Source: Microbacterium sp. LWH7-1.2
GTDB taxonomy: Bacteria; Actinomycetota; Actinomycetes; Actinomycetales; Microbacteriaceae
NCBI RefSeq assembly: GCF_038397755.1
Contig: NZ_CP151637.1
Span: 2,852,001-2,916,000 of the forward strand
Length of the DNA stretch: 64,000 nt
Reading direction: 5' to 3'
Of the stretch, positions 57,065 to 64,000 are shown one piece after another (position 1 is the first letter of the stretch; the number at the start of each line of letters is the position of its first letter). The notes under the pieces are model-generated. The model did not search any database and was not told the origin of the DNA. It worked only from the letters and a program-made list of their open reading frames with translations. Both the position numbers and the translations under genes were made by a program.

Positions 57065-57967
57065 TCAGGGCGTTCGACCGGAGGCTGTGAGGCTGTCGAC
57101 GTACTCCTGGTTGTCGGCGATCCACTCCGCCACGACGGGGCCGTAGTCGTCGCCGTCGTACTGGCCGAACATGGCGTCCTCGAGCGAGTACAGCAGCTCG
57201 TTGTCCATGCGGAAGTCCTCGAGCCAATCCGAGATCTCGGGGAACTCGTCCGCGAACGAGGTCGACGCCACCGTGTGGATGCCCTCGGCATCGCCGAGCA
57301 GGCCGTCCGGGTCTTCGAGGTCCTTGAGCGGGAACGCGTTGTACGCCCAGTGCGGCCGCCAGAGCGTCACTGCCACGTTGCGTCCGGCATCCGTCGCGGC
57401 CTGCAGCTCGGTGAGCATCGCGGGCGTCGACGACGTCACGAACTCCATGCCCCCGAGACCGTAACCGGGGATGACGTCGTTCTGCGTGACGGTGACGAGC
57501 CCCGACCCCGCCTCGATGCCCACGAGGCGATCGCCGAACACGTCGGCGTTCGCGGCGAGCTCGGTGAGCGAGTCGATGGGGGCGTCCTCGTTCACCGCGA
57601 TGGTGAGCTGGGCCTCGTCGTTCCAGGCGCCCAGGTCGACGAGGTCATCGCCGTAGGTCTTCATGAAGTCGGCGTGCGTGAGCGGCAGCCACGTGTCGAG
57701 GGTCAGATCGTAGTCGCCCTTCGCGATGCCGGTGTAGGCGGCCGCGGGGTCGGCGTACTCGAGGTCGACGGTGTAGCCCTTCTCCTCGAGCACCGCTCTC
57801 CACAGCTCGGACGCGGCGATGCCCTCATCCCAGCCGTTGAACACGGCGATCGTCAGGTGACCCTTGCCGGGTCCGCCGACGCCCGCCTGCACGAGCGCGC
57901 CGTTGACGAGCAGGGCGGCGGTCCCCGCCAGGGCGAGTCCGGCCGCGATGATGCGTCGCTTGGTCAT
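57065..57967 (-). CDS. proX: Glycine betaine/proline ABC transporter substrate-binding protein
   Basis: 300 residues, OpuAC domain: HLTIAVFNGWDEGIAASELW, KGDYDLTLDTWLPLTHADF and VTLWRPHWAYNAFPLKDLED (Trp/Tyr cage typical for quaternary amine ligands). The N-terminus (LALAGTAALLVNGALVQAGV) is hydrophobic but has no lipobox Cys, so it is anchored by an uncleaved helix or secreted; unusual for a Gram-positive binding protein. Last in proVWX. Confidence 0.88.
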   Translation of the reverse strand: MTKRRIIAAGLALAGTAALLVNGALVQAGVGGPGKGHLTIAVFNGWDEGIAASELWRAVLEEKGYTVDLEYADPAAAYTGIAKGDYDLTLDTWLPLTHADFMKTYGDDLVDLGAWNDEAQLTIAVNEDAPIDSLTELAANADVFGDRLVGIEAGSGLVTVTQNDVIPGYGLGGMEFVTSSTPAMLTELQAATDAGRNVAVTLWRPHWAYNAFPLKDLEDPDGLLGDAEGIHTVASTSFADEFPEISDWLEDFRMDNELLYSLEDAMFGQYDGDDYGPVVAEWIADNQEYVDSLTASGRTP

Positions 57968-57988
57968 GTCGATTCCCCTTCTGTCGTC

Positions 57989-58966
57989 TCAGGCCGGGAC
58001 GGGCTCGGGCCGCGCGGCGCGGGCATCGGGAACGGATGCTGCGCCCTCGGCCGTCGCGACCGGCTTGGTGTTCACGGGTGCCGGGGCGGCAGCATCCGTG
58101 TCCCCGTTCGTGATGCTCCCGGCGCGAGGCTTGCGAGGGCGCGGCCGGGAGAAACCTGACGTGACGCGGTCGAGGATCATCGCGAGGATGACGACCGAGA
58201 GGCCGGCTTCGACGCCGAGGCCGATGTCGATGCGGCTGAGGCTCTGCACGACCTGGCCACCGAGTCCGCCGGCGCCGACCATGCCCGCGATGACGACCAT
58301 CGACAGGCTCAGCATGATGACCTGGTTGACGCCTGCCATGATGCTCGGAAGGGCGAGCGGCAGCTGGATCTGGCGCAGGATGCGTCCTGGCGAGGCGCCG
58401 AAGGCGTGGCCCGCCTCGACGATCTCGGGGTCGACGCCGCGGATGCCGAGTTCGGTGAGGCGCACGCCCGGGGCGAGCGCGAACGCGATGGTCGCGACCA
58501 TGCCGGGCACGGGGCCGACGCCGAAGATGAGCATCGCAGGGATGAGGTAGACGAACGCGGGCATCGTCTGCAGGAAGTCGAGAACGGGCCGCAGGACGGC
58601 GGACACGCGGTCGCTGCGCGCGGCCCAGATGCCCAGCGGCACGGCGATCGCGATCGCGACGACCGCGGCGAGGATCACCAGCGCGAGGGAGTCCATCGCG
58701 TTGCCCCACTGGCCGACCGCAATGATCACGAGCAGGCCCAGCGCGCTGCCGACGGCGAGCACGAGGCCATTGGACCAGTAGGCGAACGCGGCGATCACGA
58801 GGATCACTGCCCAGAAGGGCGGTGTCGACAGCGAGGCGTCGAGCCAGTCGTACATCCCGCGGAAGATCACCGCGACGATGTCGAAGAACCCGCCGAGGGC
58901 GTCGATCACCCAGCGCACGCCGGTCTCTACGGCGTCGCCCAGCGGGAGACGGATCGGGTCGTTCAT
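57989..58966 (-). CDS. proW: Glycine betaine/proline ABC transporter permease
   Basis: 325 residues, BPD_transp_1 with about seven membrane helices. Coupling loop VDPEIVEAGHAFGASPGRILRQIQLPLALPSIMAGVNQ. C-terminal 45 residues are Ala/Pro-rich and likely cytosolic. Start overlaps the proV stop (ATGA). Confidence 0.9.
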   Translation of the reverse strand: MNDPIRLPLGDAVETGVRWVIDALGGFFDIVAVIFRGMYDWLDASLSTPPFWAVILVIAAFAYWSNGLVLAVGSALGLLVIIAVGQWGNAMDSLALVILAAVVAIAIAVPLGIWAARSDRVSAVLRPVLDFLQTMPAFVYLIPAMLIFGVGPVPGMVATIAFALAPGVRLTELGIRGVDPEIVEAGHAFGASPGRILRQIQLPLALPSIMAGVNQVIMLSLSMVVIAGMVGAGGLGGQVVQSLSRIDIGLGVEAGLSVVILAMILDRVTSGFSRPRPRKPRAGSITNGDTDAAAPAPVNTKPVATAEGAASVPDARAARPEPVPA

Positions 58967-60312
58967 CGCAGGGCTCCTTCCGTGCCGCGCGCGGCCTCGT
59001 GGGCGCCGACCTCCGTCGGCGGCGTGGCGCGGCCTGCGGCCGCGGGCTGGTCGACCACCTCGAGCGTCTGCGTGATGACGCTCGCCGGCACCATGGCGGG
59101 CGCGTCGATGATGGGGTTCTCACGGGTCACCGGCGGCACGTCGCCAAGGGCGGCGAGCAGCGTCACACGAGGGATCGTGCCGACGAGGCGCCCGGCGTCG
59201 TCGATGACGGCGACCGGAACCGGGCTCTCGACCGCGCGCTCCACCACGTCGGTGAGGGGGTCGTCGACATGCACGGCGGGACGGCTGCCCCGCACCAGCG
59301 ATCGCAGATCGGTGCGGCCGTCCTTGACGGCGCGGATGACGGCGCGGTCGGTGACCGAGCCGAGGAACCGGCGGTTCTCGATGACCGACACCGACCCCAC
59401 CTGCAGGTCGCGCATGACGCGGAGCGCTCCGCGCACGCCCGCACTCACCGGCGTCGTCGCGACGGGCGGGGCCATGACCGAGCCGGCGGTCAGCACGCGG
59501 GCGCGGTCGACGTCCTGTACGAACTGCGCGACGTAGTCGTTCGCCGGGTCGGTGAGGATCTCCTCCGGCGTGCCGTTCTGCACGATGCGGCCGTCGCGCA
59601 TCACCGCGATGCGGTCGCCGAGGAACATCGCCTCGTTGAGGTCGTGCGTGATGAAGACGATGGTCCGGCCGAGCTCGCGCTGCAGTTCGACGAGCTGCTC
59701 CTGCATCTCGCGACGGATGAGCGGGTCGAGCGCCGAGAAGGCCTCGTCCATGAGGAGGATGTCGGTGCCCGAGGTGAGCGCCCGGGCGAGACCGACGCGC
59801 TGGCGCATGCCGCCCGAGAGCTCGTCGGGCATCGCGAGGGCACGATCGGCGAGGCCGACCTTCTCGAGGATCTCTCGCGCCCGCGCGCGCCGTTCGTCGC
59901 GCCCGACGCCCTGGATCTCGAGTGCGTAGGCGGCGTTGTCGAGCACGGTGAGGTGCGGCAGCAGCGCGAAGTGCTGGAACACCATCGAGATGGAGCGCTG
60001 ACGGATGCCGCGCAGGGCCTTCGCGGGCGCCTTGGTGACGCTCTGTCCCTGGACGAAGACGTCGCCGGCCGTGGGTGGCAGCAGCCCGTTGAGCATGCGC
60101 AGCACGGTGGACTTGCCGGAGCCCGACAGCCCCATGATCACGAAGATCTCGCCGGGCTGCACGGTGAAGCTCGCGTCGATCACGGCGGCCGAGCCGGCGT
60201 CGGCGACGTCGGCGCGCGTCGCGCCGGCCCGCAGCCGTTTGACGGCGTCCTTGGGATCGCGTCCGAAGACCTTGAAGAGATTCCTCGCCTCGATGGCAGG
60301 CGGAGCGGTCAC
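58963..60312 (-). CDS. proV: Glycine betaine/proline ABC transporter ATP-binding protein
   Basis: 449 residues. Walker A GLSGSGKST, signature [10 protein letters not shown], Walker B DILLMDEAFSALD, H-loop THDLNEA. The ATPase is followed by a CBS-domain pair (about 265-400), which in OpuA-type systems senses ionic strength or c-di-AMP. GTG at 60312 is the only start in frame near the conserved EARNLFKVFG. First gene of the operon. Confidence 0.92.
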   Translation of the reverse strand: MTAPPAIEARNLFKVFGRDPKDAVKRLRAGATRADVADAGSAAVIDASFTVQPGEIFVIMGLSGSGKSTVLRMLNGLLPPTAGDVFVQGQSVTKAPAKALRGIRQRSISMVFQHFALLPHLTVLDNAAYALEIQGVGRDERRARAREILEKVGLADRALAMPDELSGGMRQRVGLARALTSGTDILLMDEAFSALDPLIRREMQEQLVELQRELGRTIVFITHDLNEAMFLGDRIAVMRDGRIVQNGTPEEILTDPANDYVAQFVQDVDRARVLTAGSVMAPPVATTPVSAGVRGALRVMRDLQVGSVSVIENRRFLGSVTDRAVIRAVKDGRTDLRSLVRGSRPAVHVDDPLTDVVERAVESPVPVAVIDDAGRLVGTIPRVTLLAALGDVPPVTRENPIIDAPAMVPASVITQTLEVVDQPAAAGRATPPTEVGAHEAARGTEGALR

Positions 60313-60662
60313 TGTGCACCTCGGCAGCTCCGGTGTGCAGGGGCTGCATCGGTCACGCCCGGGTGACGGCCGTCCCCGCGGCGGATGTCGGATCCGCGCT
60401 ACGGCCGCCGACCATACGCTCACCGGTCTGACGCTCAGGCGACACCAGCGACCGCGGACTGGTCGGGAGGGGCCCGAGGAGGGCCTCAAACACCGTTTCA
60501 CGCACCGACGGGGGCGGCAAATTCGACACCGACCGGCAGTTTCGGTAGCTCGCGCACGCGCGATATCACGTCGGCTGGCGACGAGGGCCGACCCATCCAC
60601 CGGTCGTTGAGCGGAGGGCGCTCTGGCGCCCGCAGGTGAAACGCGTCGGCATGGCAGATGGG
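60313..60662. other. Divergent intergenic region proV / gntR
   Basis: About 350 bp. Apart from the REP-like unit at 60596-60645 no gene, riboswitch or clear promoter was recognised; the proV promoter must lie in the first half. Confidence 0.4.
60596..60645. repeat. REP-like element, GGGCGC form
   Basis: CGGTCGTTGAGCGGAGGGCG followed by CTCTGGCGCCC and GTGAAACGCGTC. This variant has the GGGCGCTnnnGCGCCC-type inner palindrome that serves as IS target at 53585. Confidence 0.7.
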
Positions 60663-60708
60663 TTGACACGTGGGGACGTTTAATGGTTACTTAGTCAAGT
60701 AGGTAACC
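60663..60708 (+). promoter_or_regulatory. YtrA-type operator and promoter
   Basis: A 24-bp palindrome at 60685-60708 has outer arms GGTTAC and GTAACC with symmetric TA steps inside. It lies 18 bp before the gntR GTG and downstream of a -35 TTGACA (60663-60668), covering the expected -10/start region. Such long, AT-richer palindromes are typical of YtrA-subfamily GntR operators. Confidence 0.65.
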
Positions 60709-60725
60709 AACCAAGCGGAGTTGAT

Positions 60726-61118
60726 GTGATCGAAGAAGGCCGGGCGCTGTTCCTCCAGATCGCCGAGAGCGTGGAGGACGCGATCATCGACGGCAGCCTC
60801 GCGGAGGAGTCCCAGGCACCGTCGACGAACGAGCTCGCCGCCTTCTACCGGATCAACCCCGCCACCGCCGCGAAGGGAGTCGCGATGCTCGCCGACAAGG
60901 GCGTGCTGTACAAACGGCGCGGCATCGGCATGTTCGTGGCGCCCGGCGCGCGCGAGCTCCTGATGAACGAGCGCCGCGCGGCGTTCGCCGACCGCTTCGT
61001 CGAGCCCCTGCTCGCCGAGGCCCGCAAGCTCGGGCTCGGGCCCGAAGACCTGCAACTGCTCATCCGCGACCGTGCTGCGGCGCAGGTCGCCGCCATCACT
61101 GAAGGGGACGCACGATGA
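60726..61118 (+). CDS. GntR-family regulator, YtrA subfamily
   Basis: 130 residues: winged helix (LFLQIAESVEDAIIDGSLAE; PSTNELAAFYRINPATAAKG) and the short C-terminal dimerisation helices of the YtrA type (ELLMNERRAAFADRFVEPLL). YtrA regulators usually control adjacent ABC exporters. It overlaps the ATPase gene (ATGA). GTG at 60726 follows GCGGAG. Confidence 0.9.
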   Translation: MIEEGRALFLQIAESVEDAIIDGSLAEESQAPSTNELAAFYRINPATAAKGVAMLADKGVLYKRRGIGMFVAPGARELLMNERRAAFADRFVEPLLAEARKLGLGPEDLQLLIRDRAAAQVAAITEGDAR

Positions 61119-62032
61119 CGACCGGGACGCACGTCATCGAGGTGAAGAATCTCACCAAGCGCTACCGCGACGTCGTCGCGGTGGACGACGTGAGCTTCAC
61201 CATCGAGAAGGACACCATCTACGGCCTGCTCGGCCGCAACGGAGCCGGGAAGACGACGGTCATGTCGATCCTCACGGCGCAGAACTTCGCGACGTCGGGC
61301 GACGTGCGCGTGTTCGGCATGCAGCCGTATGAGAACGCCAGGGTGCTGTCGCGCCTGTGCTTCGTGCGCGAGAGCCAGAAGTACCCCGATGACGCACTGC
61401 CCAAGCACGCGTTCGGGGCCGCGAAGCTGTTCTTCCCGAACTGGGACGACGACCTCGCCGCCCAGCTCGCCGACGACTTCCAGCTTCCGCAGAAGACGCG
61501 GATCAAGAAGATGTCGCGGGGGCAGCTGTCGGCCGTCGGCGTGATCATCGGGCTCGCGGCGCGGGCGGAGATCACGTTCTTCGACGAGCCGTACCTCGGC
61601 CTCGACGCCGTCGCGCGCCAGATCTTCTACGACCGGCTGCTGGAGGACTACACCGAGCACCCGCGCACGGTGATCCTCTCGAGCCACCTCATCGACGAGG
61701 TGTCGAACCTCATCGAGCGGGTGCTCGTCATCGATCGCGGGCGGATCGTGATGGACGAGGCGACGGACGCCGTGCGCGACCGCGCTGCGAACATCGTCGG
61801 CGACGCGAGCGCCGTCGACGCCTTCGTCGCCGGGCGTCAGGTGATCCACCGCGAGAGCCTGGGGAACGTCGCATCCGTCACCGTCCTCGGCGCCCTCACC
61901 CTCGCCGATCGCGAGCGGCTCGCGAGCGCGGGCCTGGACGTGGCGCCGGTCTCGCTACAACAGTTGATCGTCCGAACCACCCAGCACGCGGCGTCCGAAG
62001 GAGCCGCCACCGAGGAAGGGGCACTGCGATGA
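61115..62032 (+). CDS. ABC transporter ATP-binding protein
   Basis: 305 residues, drug/lipid-exporter type. Walker A GRNGAGKTT; the signature is the unusual MSRGQLSAVG instead of LSGGQ; Walker B EITFFDEPYLGLD; H-loop SSHLIDEVS. A C-terminal extension of about 90 residues follows. Overlaps both neighbours (ATGA each side). Forms an exporter with the following membrane protein. Confidence 0.9.
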   Translation: MTTGTHVIEVKNLTKRYRDVVAVDDVSFTIEKDTIYGLLGRNGAGKTTVMSILTAQNFATSGDVRVFGMQPYENARVLSRLCFVRESQKYPDDALPKHAFGAAKLFFPNWDDDLAAQLADDFQLPQKTRIKKMSRGQLSAVGVIIGLAARAEITFFDEPYLGLDAVARQIFYDRLLEDYTEHPRTVILSSHLIDEVSNLIERVLVIDRGRIVMDEATDAVRDRAANIVGDASAVDAFVAGRQVIHRESLGNVASVTVLGALTLADRERLASAGLDVAPVSLQQLIVRTTQHAASEGAATEEGALR

Positions 62033-62724
62033 ACCGCACCGTCAACGTCGTGCGCATGCAGCTGATCAACAAGCAGACCTTCATCTGGGTGCCGCTCATC
62101 GTGCTCGGCAGCTCGTTCGCGATGTCGCTCGCGATCTACGCGATCCTGAACTCGTCGGGTCTTCCCGGCCCGTTCTACGGCGGCGGCTCGCAGGCTCCGC
62201 TGTGGGTCCTGATGTTCGTCGGCATCGCGTCTTTGACGCTGACCTTCCCGTTCTCGCAGGCCATGAGCGTCACCCGACGGGAGTTCTTTTTCGGCACGAT
62301 GCTGGCCGCGGCGATGTGCGCGGCGCTGCTGGCAGTCGTCTTCGCGGTCGGGGGCGTGATCGAGGACGCGACGAACGGCTGGGGCATGAACGGGTACTTC
62401 TTCGCCCTCGACTGGATCGTCGAGGACGGTCCGCTGGGCGCGGCGTTCTTCTACTTCGTGATGGCGATGCTCATCTTCATGCTCGGGTTCTGGTCCGCGA
62501 CGGTCTACAAGCGCTTCGGCGCCCTGCTGCTGACGCTGATCTGGGTCGGAGTCGGCGTGCTGCTGCTCCTGGCCATCTGGGCGATCACCCGCTTCGAGGC
62601 GTGGGGTGAGGTGATGTCGTCCCTGGTAGGCCTCGGGGCGGTCGGGCTGGCCGCCTGGGGACTCGTCCTCACCGTCGTGCTCGGCGGGGTCTCGTATCTC
62701 ACGCTGCGGCGCACGGTTCCCTGA
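62029..62724 (+). CDS. ABC transporter membrane protein
   Basis: 231 residues, six membrane segments (VPLIVLGSSFAMSLAIYAIL; ALLAVVFAVGGVIEDA; FFYFVMAMLIFMLGFW; LIWVGVGVLLLLAIWAITRF). MSVTRREFFFGT is typical of YtrC/ABC-2-like permeases. Last gene of the gntR-ABC operon; the exported compound is unknown. Confidence 0.85.
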   Translation: MNRTVNVVRMQLINKQTFIWVPLIVLGSSFAMSLAIYAILNSSGLPGPFYGGGSQAPLWVLMFVGIASLTLTFPFSQAMSVTRREFFFGTMLAAAMCAALLAVVFAVGGVIEDATNGWGMNGYFFALDWIVEDGPLGAAFFYFVMAMLIFMLGFWSATVYKRFGALLLTLIWVGVGVLLLLAIWAITRFEAWGEVMSSLVGLGAVGLAAWGLVLTVVLGGVSYLTLRRTVP

Positions 62725-62732
62725 TCACCTCC

Positions 62733-62764
62733 CGGCTCGTTGAGCGAGCGTGCGAGCCGAAACG
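62733..62764. repeat. REP-like element
   Basis: CGGCTCGTTGAGCGAGCGTG followed by CGAGCCGAAACGG, immediately before the terminator hairpin. Confidence 0.7.
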
Positions 62765-62805
62765 GATGCTGCCACCCGGCGATCGCGCCGGGTGGCAGCA
62801 TCCGT
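62762..62805. terminator. Strong bidirectional terminator hairpin
   Basis: 20-bp perfect arms, starting ACGGATGCTGCC, with the four-base loop ATCG. It lies between the convergent ABC operon and chorismate mutase gene. Confidence 0.8.
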
Positions 62806-62806
62806 G

Positions 62807-62820
62807 GTTCCACGTGAAAC
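62807..62820. other. parS-like ParB binding site
   Basis: GTTCCACGTGAAAC equals the 14-bp core of the Bacillus parS site and differs by one base from the palindromic GTTTCACGTGAAAC. Only the outermost bases differ from the 16-bp form. parS sites cluster around chromosome origins. Confidence 0.75.
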
Positions 62821-62826
62821 GGAAGA

Positions 62827-63120
62827 TCAGCGCGAGTCGGCGGCCTCGGTGTGGTGGCGGATGACCTCGGCGACCACGAAGTTGAACCACTTCTCGGCGA
62901 AGGCCGGGTCGAGGTCCGCCTGCTCGGCGAGGCTGCGCAGGCGCGCGGTCTGCTGCTCCTCGCGCGCCGGATCGGAGGCGGGCATGCCGTGCTCGGCCTT
63001 CAGATGGCCTACCTGCTTGGTCGCCTTGAAGCGCTCCGCGAGCAGATACACCAGGGCGGCGTCGATGTTGTCGATGCTGCTTCGCAGTCGTGCCAGCGTC
63101 GTGGTGGGGTCTTCGGTCAT
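62827..63120 (-). CDS. Chorismate mutase (AroQ type)
   Basis: 97 residues, all-helical AroQ: LARLRSSIDNIDAALVYLLAERF (first catalytic helix with Arg and the IDxID pattern), KATKQVGHLKAEHGMP, AREEQQTARL. Converts chorismate to prephenate for Phe/Tyr synthesis. ATG at 63120 follows a GGAG-like site and gives the normal single-domain length. Monofunctional. Confidence 0.9.
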   Translation of the reverse strand: MTEDPTTTLARLRSSIDNIDAALVYLLAERFKATKQVGHLKAEHGMPASDPAREEQQTARLRSLAEQADLDPAFAEKWFNFVVAEVIRHHTEAADSR

Positions 63121-63240
63121 GGCGCTCCTTCTCGCCCCTCGACGATACCCGAGCGGCTGAGCGCCTCCGCCGTGATGACGAGGCCTCACGCGATCCGGGT
63201 GAAGTTGCCGCGCGCCCTCGTCGCGCGCACCACCCAGCCC

Positions 63241-63246
63241 TAGAGT
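63241..63246 (+). promoter_or_regulatory. -10 of the AI-2E family gene
   Basis: TAGAGT lies seven bases before the ATG at 63254, a leaderless arrangement like several others in the window. Confidence 0.5.
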
Positions 63247-63253
63247 GTGACCC

Positions 63254-64000
63254 ATGACCGATGCCTCGCCCGCCCTCGGTGCCACCGCAGCCGAGGTTGC
63301 TGAGCCCCTGTCCGCCGATGCCGCGGCGGGCACGGACAGTTTCGCGACCACCCCCGTCGCCCCCGACGACACCGCACCCGACGCCACCCCGGTCTTCACC
63401 GGTGAGGCGCCGGAGGGCAAGACGTTCTGGGCGAACCTCAACAGCCCCTTCCGGTTGGGTCTGGTGCTGACGCTCGGCGGACTCGCGGCGATCGCCCTGG
63501 GCCTGGCGTTCTGGAACCTCTCGACGATCATCATCTACGTCGTGTTCGCGCTGTTCGCGGCGCTCGGCCTCGATCCCGTCGTGCGCTGGTTCGGGCGGCA
63601 CAACGTGTCGCGGCCGTGGGCGATCGTGATCGTCTACACGGCGTTCGCTCTGGTGCTCACCGGCATCCTGCTCCTCGTCGTGCCGACCCTGATCAAGCAG
63701 ATCAGCGCGTTCTTCTCCGACCTCCCGACGACCATCGCGAACTTCCAGAAGTCGGACTTCTACGGCTGGCTCAGCGACACGTTCGGGTCGCAGGTCGGCC
63801 AGATCACCGACCAGGTGGAGTCGTTCCTGACCAACCCGGCGAACATCGCCGCCATCGGCGGCGGCGTGGTGAACTTCGCCGTGAGCGTGGGCACGACGAT
63901 CTCTGGTCTCATCATCGTGCTCGTGCTGAGCCTGTACTTCCTCGCGGGCCTGCCCGCCATGAAGGTGGCCTTCAACCGCTTCGTCGCTGCCCGCAACCGC
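63254..64000 (+). CDS. AI-2E family transporter (truncated by window end)
   Basis: 249 codons are present and the frame is open to the last base. An Ala/Asp/Pro-rich N-terminal tail of about 60 residues is followed by paired membrane helices (LGLVLTLGGLAAIALGLAF; IIIYVVFALFAALGLDP), WAIVIVYTAFALVLTGILLLVVPTL and an amphipathic periplasmic-type stretch. This is the PF01594 pattern; the family includes AI-2 exporters and Na+/H+ antiporters. Confidence 0.85.
   Translation, partial: MTDASPALGATAAEVAEPLSADAAAGTDSFATTPVAPDDTAPDATPVFTGEAPEGKTFWANLNSPFRLGLVLTLGGLAAIALGLAFWNLSTIIIYVVFALFAALGLDPVVRWFGRHNVSRPWAIVIVYTAFALVLTGILLLVVPTLIKQISAFFSDLPTTIANFQKSDFYGWLSDTFGSQVGQITDQVESFLTNPANIAAIGGGVVNFAVSVGTTISGLIIVLVLSLYFLAGLPAMKVAFNRFVAARNR

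Overview
The window is high-GC (about 70%) actinobacterial chromosome. GTG starts, leaderless TAnnnT promoters placed 6-8 nt before start codons, and a very frequent 8-mer ACGGATGC/GCATCCGT point to Microbacteriaceae, most likely Microbacterium; this is inference from style, since no rRNA is present. A parS-like site at 62807-62820 suggests the origin-proximal part of the chromosome.

Layout. (1) 0-16.4 kb, purine/ureide nitrogen scavenging: an NMT1-type ABC importer with two permeases (152-3828), a LOG-family nucleotide phosphoribohydrolase (3952-4569), a DUF1275 membrane protein, and a tightly overlapping minus-strand operon (11992 to 5350) encoding a DctA-like carrier, an acetamidase/formamidase family protein, an HpxZ/AtzH-amidase fusion, ureidoglycine-glyoxylate aminotransferase and allantoate amidohydrolase. 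A divergent FadR-type regulator, allantoinase, OHCU decarboxylase and FAD urate hydroxylase complete the route from urate towards oxalurate; 5-hydroxyisourate hydrolase is not in the window. Four promoters here carry GlnR-like boxes with one fixed geometry. (2) 16.8-28.7 kb, mostly housekeeping: FMN-binding split-barrel protein, apt, alpha-glucosidase with its LacI regulator, M20 hydrolase, hemerythrin, VanZ-RDD protein, KimA-like potassium permease, sufS-sufU. (3) 28.8-38.7 kb: DUF4097/ribbon-helix-helix pair, a REP-like array, and kdpFABCDE preceded by an extra tiny membrane ORF. (4) 38.9-41.2 kb: alpha/beta hydrolase and an ArsR-SRPBCC pair.

(5) 41.3-48.4 kb is a mobile-looking islet bounded by an IS481-type transposase remnant and an IS110-type remnant. 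It holds a second NMT1/SsuABC-type importer, a gamma-glutamyltransferase-family Ntn hydrolase and a YtcJ-type amidohydrolase. Both intergenic control regions carry the same GTATAC-centred palindrome, so the islet looks like one regulon. (6) 48.4-64 kb: purL, a small membrane protein, two paralogous membrane-anchored coiled-coil proteins, a 131-bp tandem array interrupted by a complete IS481-family element with a 6-bp target duplication, an acyltransferase-patatin pair, proVWX, a YtrA-type GntR-ABC operon with a long palindromic operator, chorismate mutase, and the start of an AI-2E family protein cut by the window end.

Two kinds of dispersed repeat recur: a REP-like element (core TCGTTGAGCGAGC) found between genes and also translated inside the kdpB and patatin genes, and elements made of a word written twice forward then twice inverted. 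Kdp, the KimA-like permease and ProVWX together give the window a strong potassium/osmotic-stress component.
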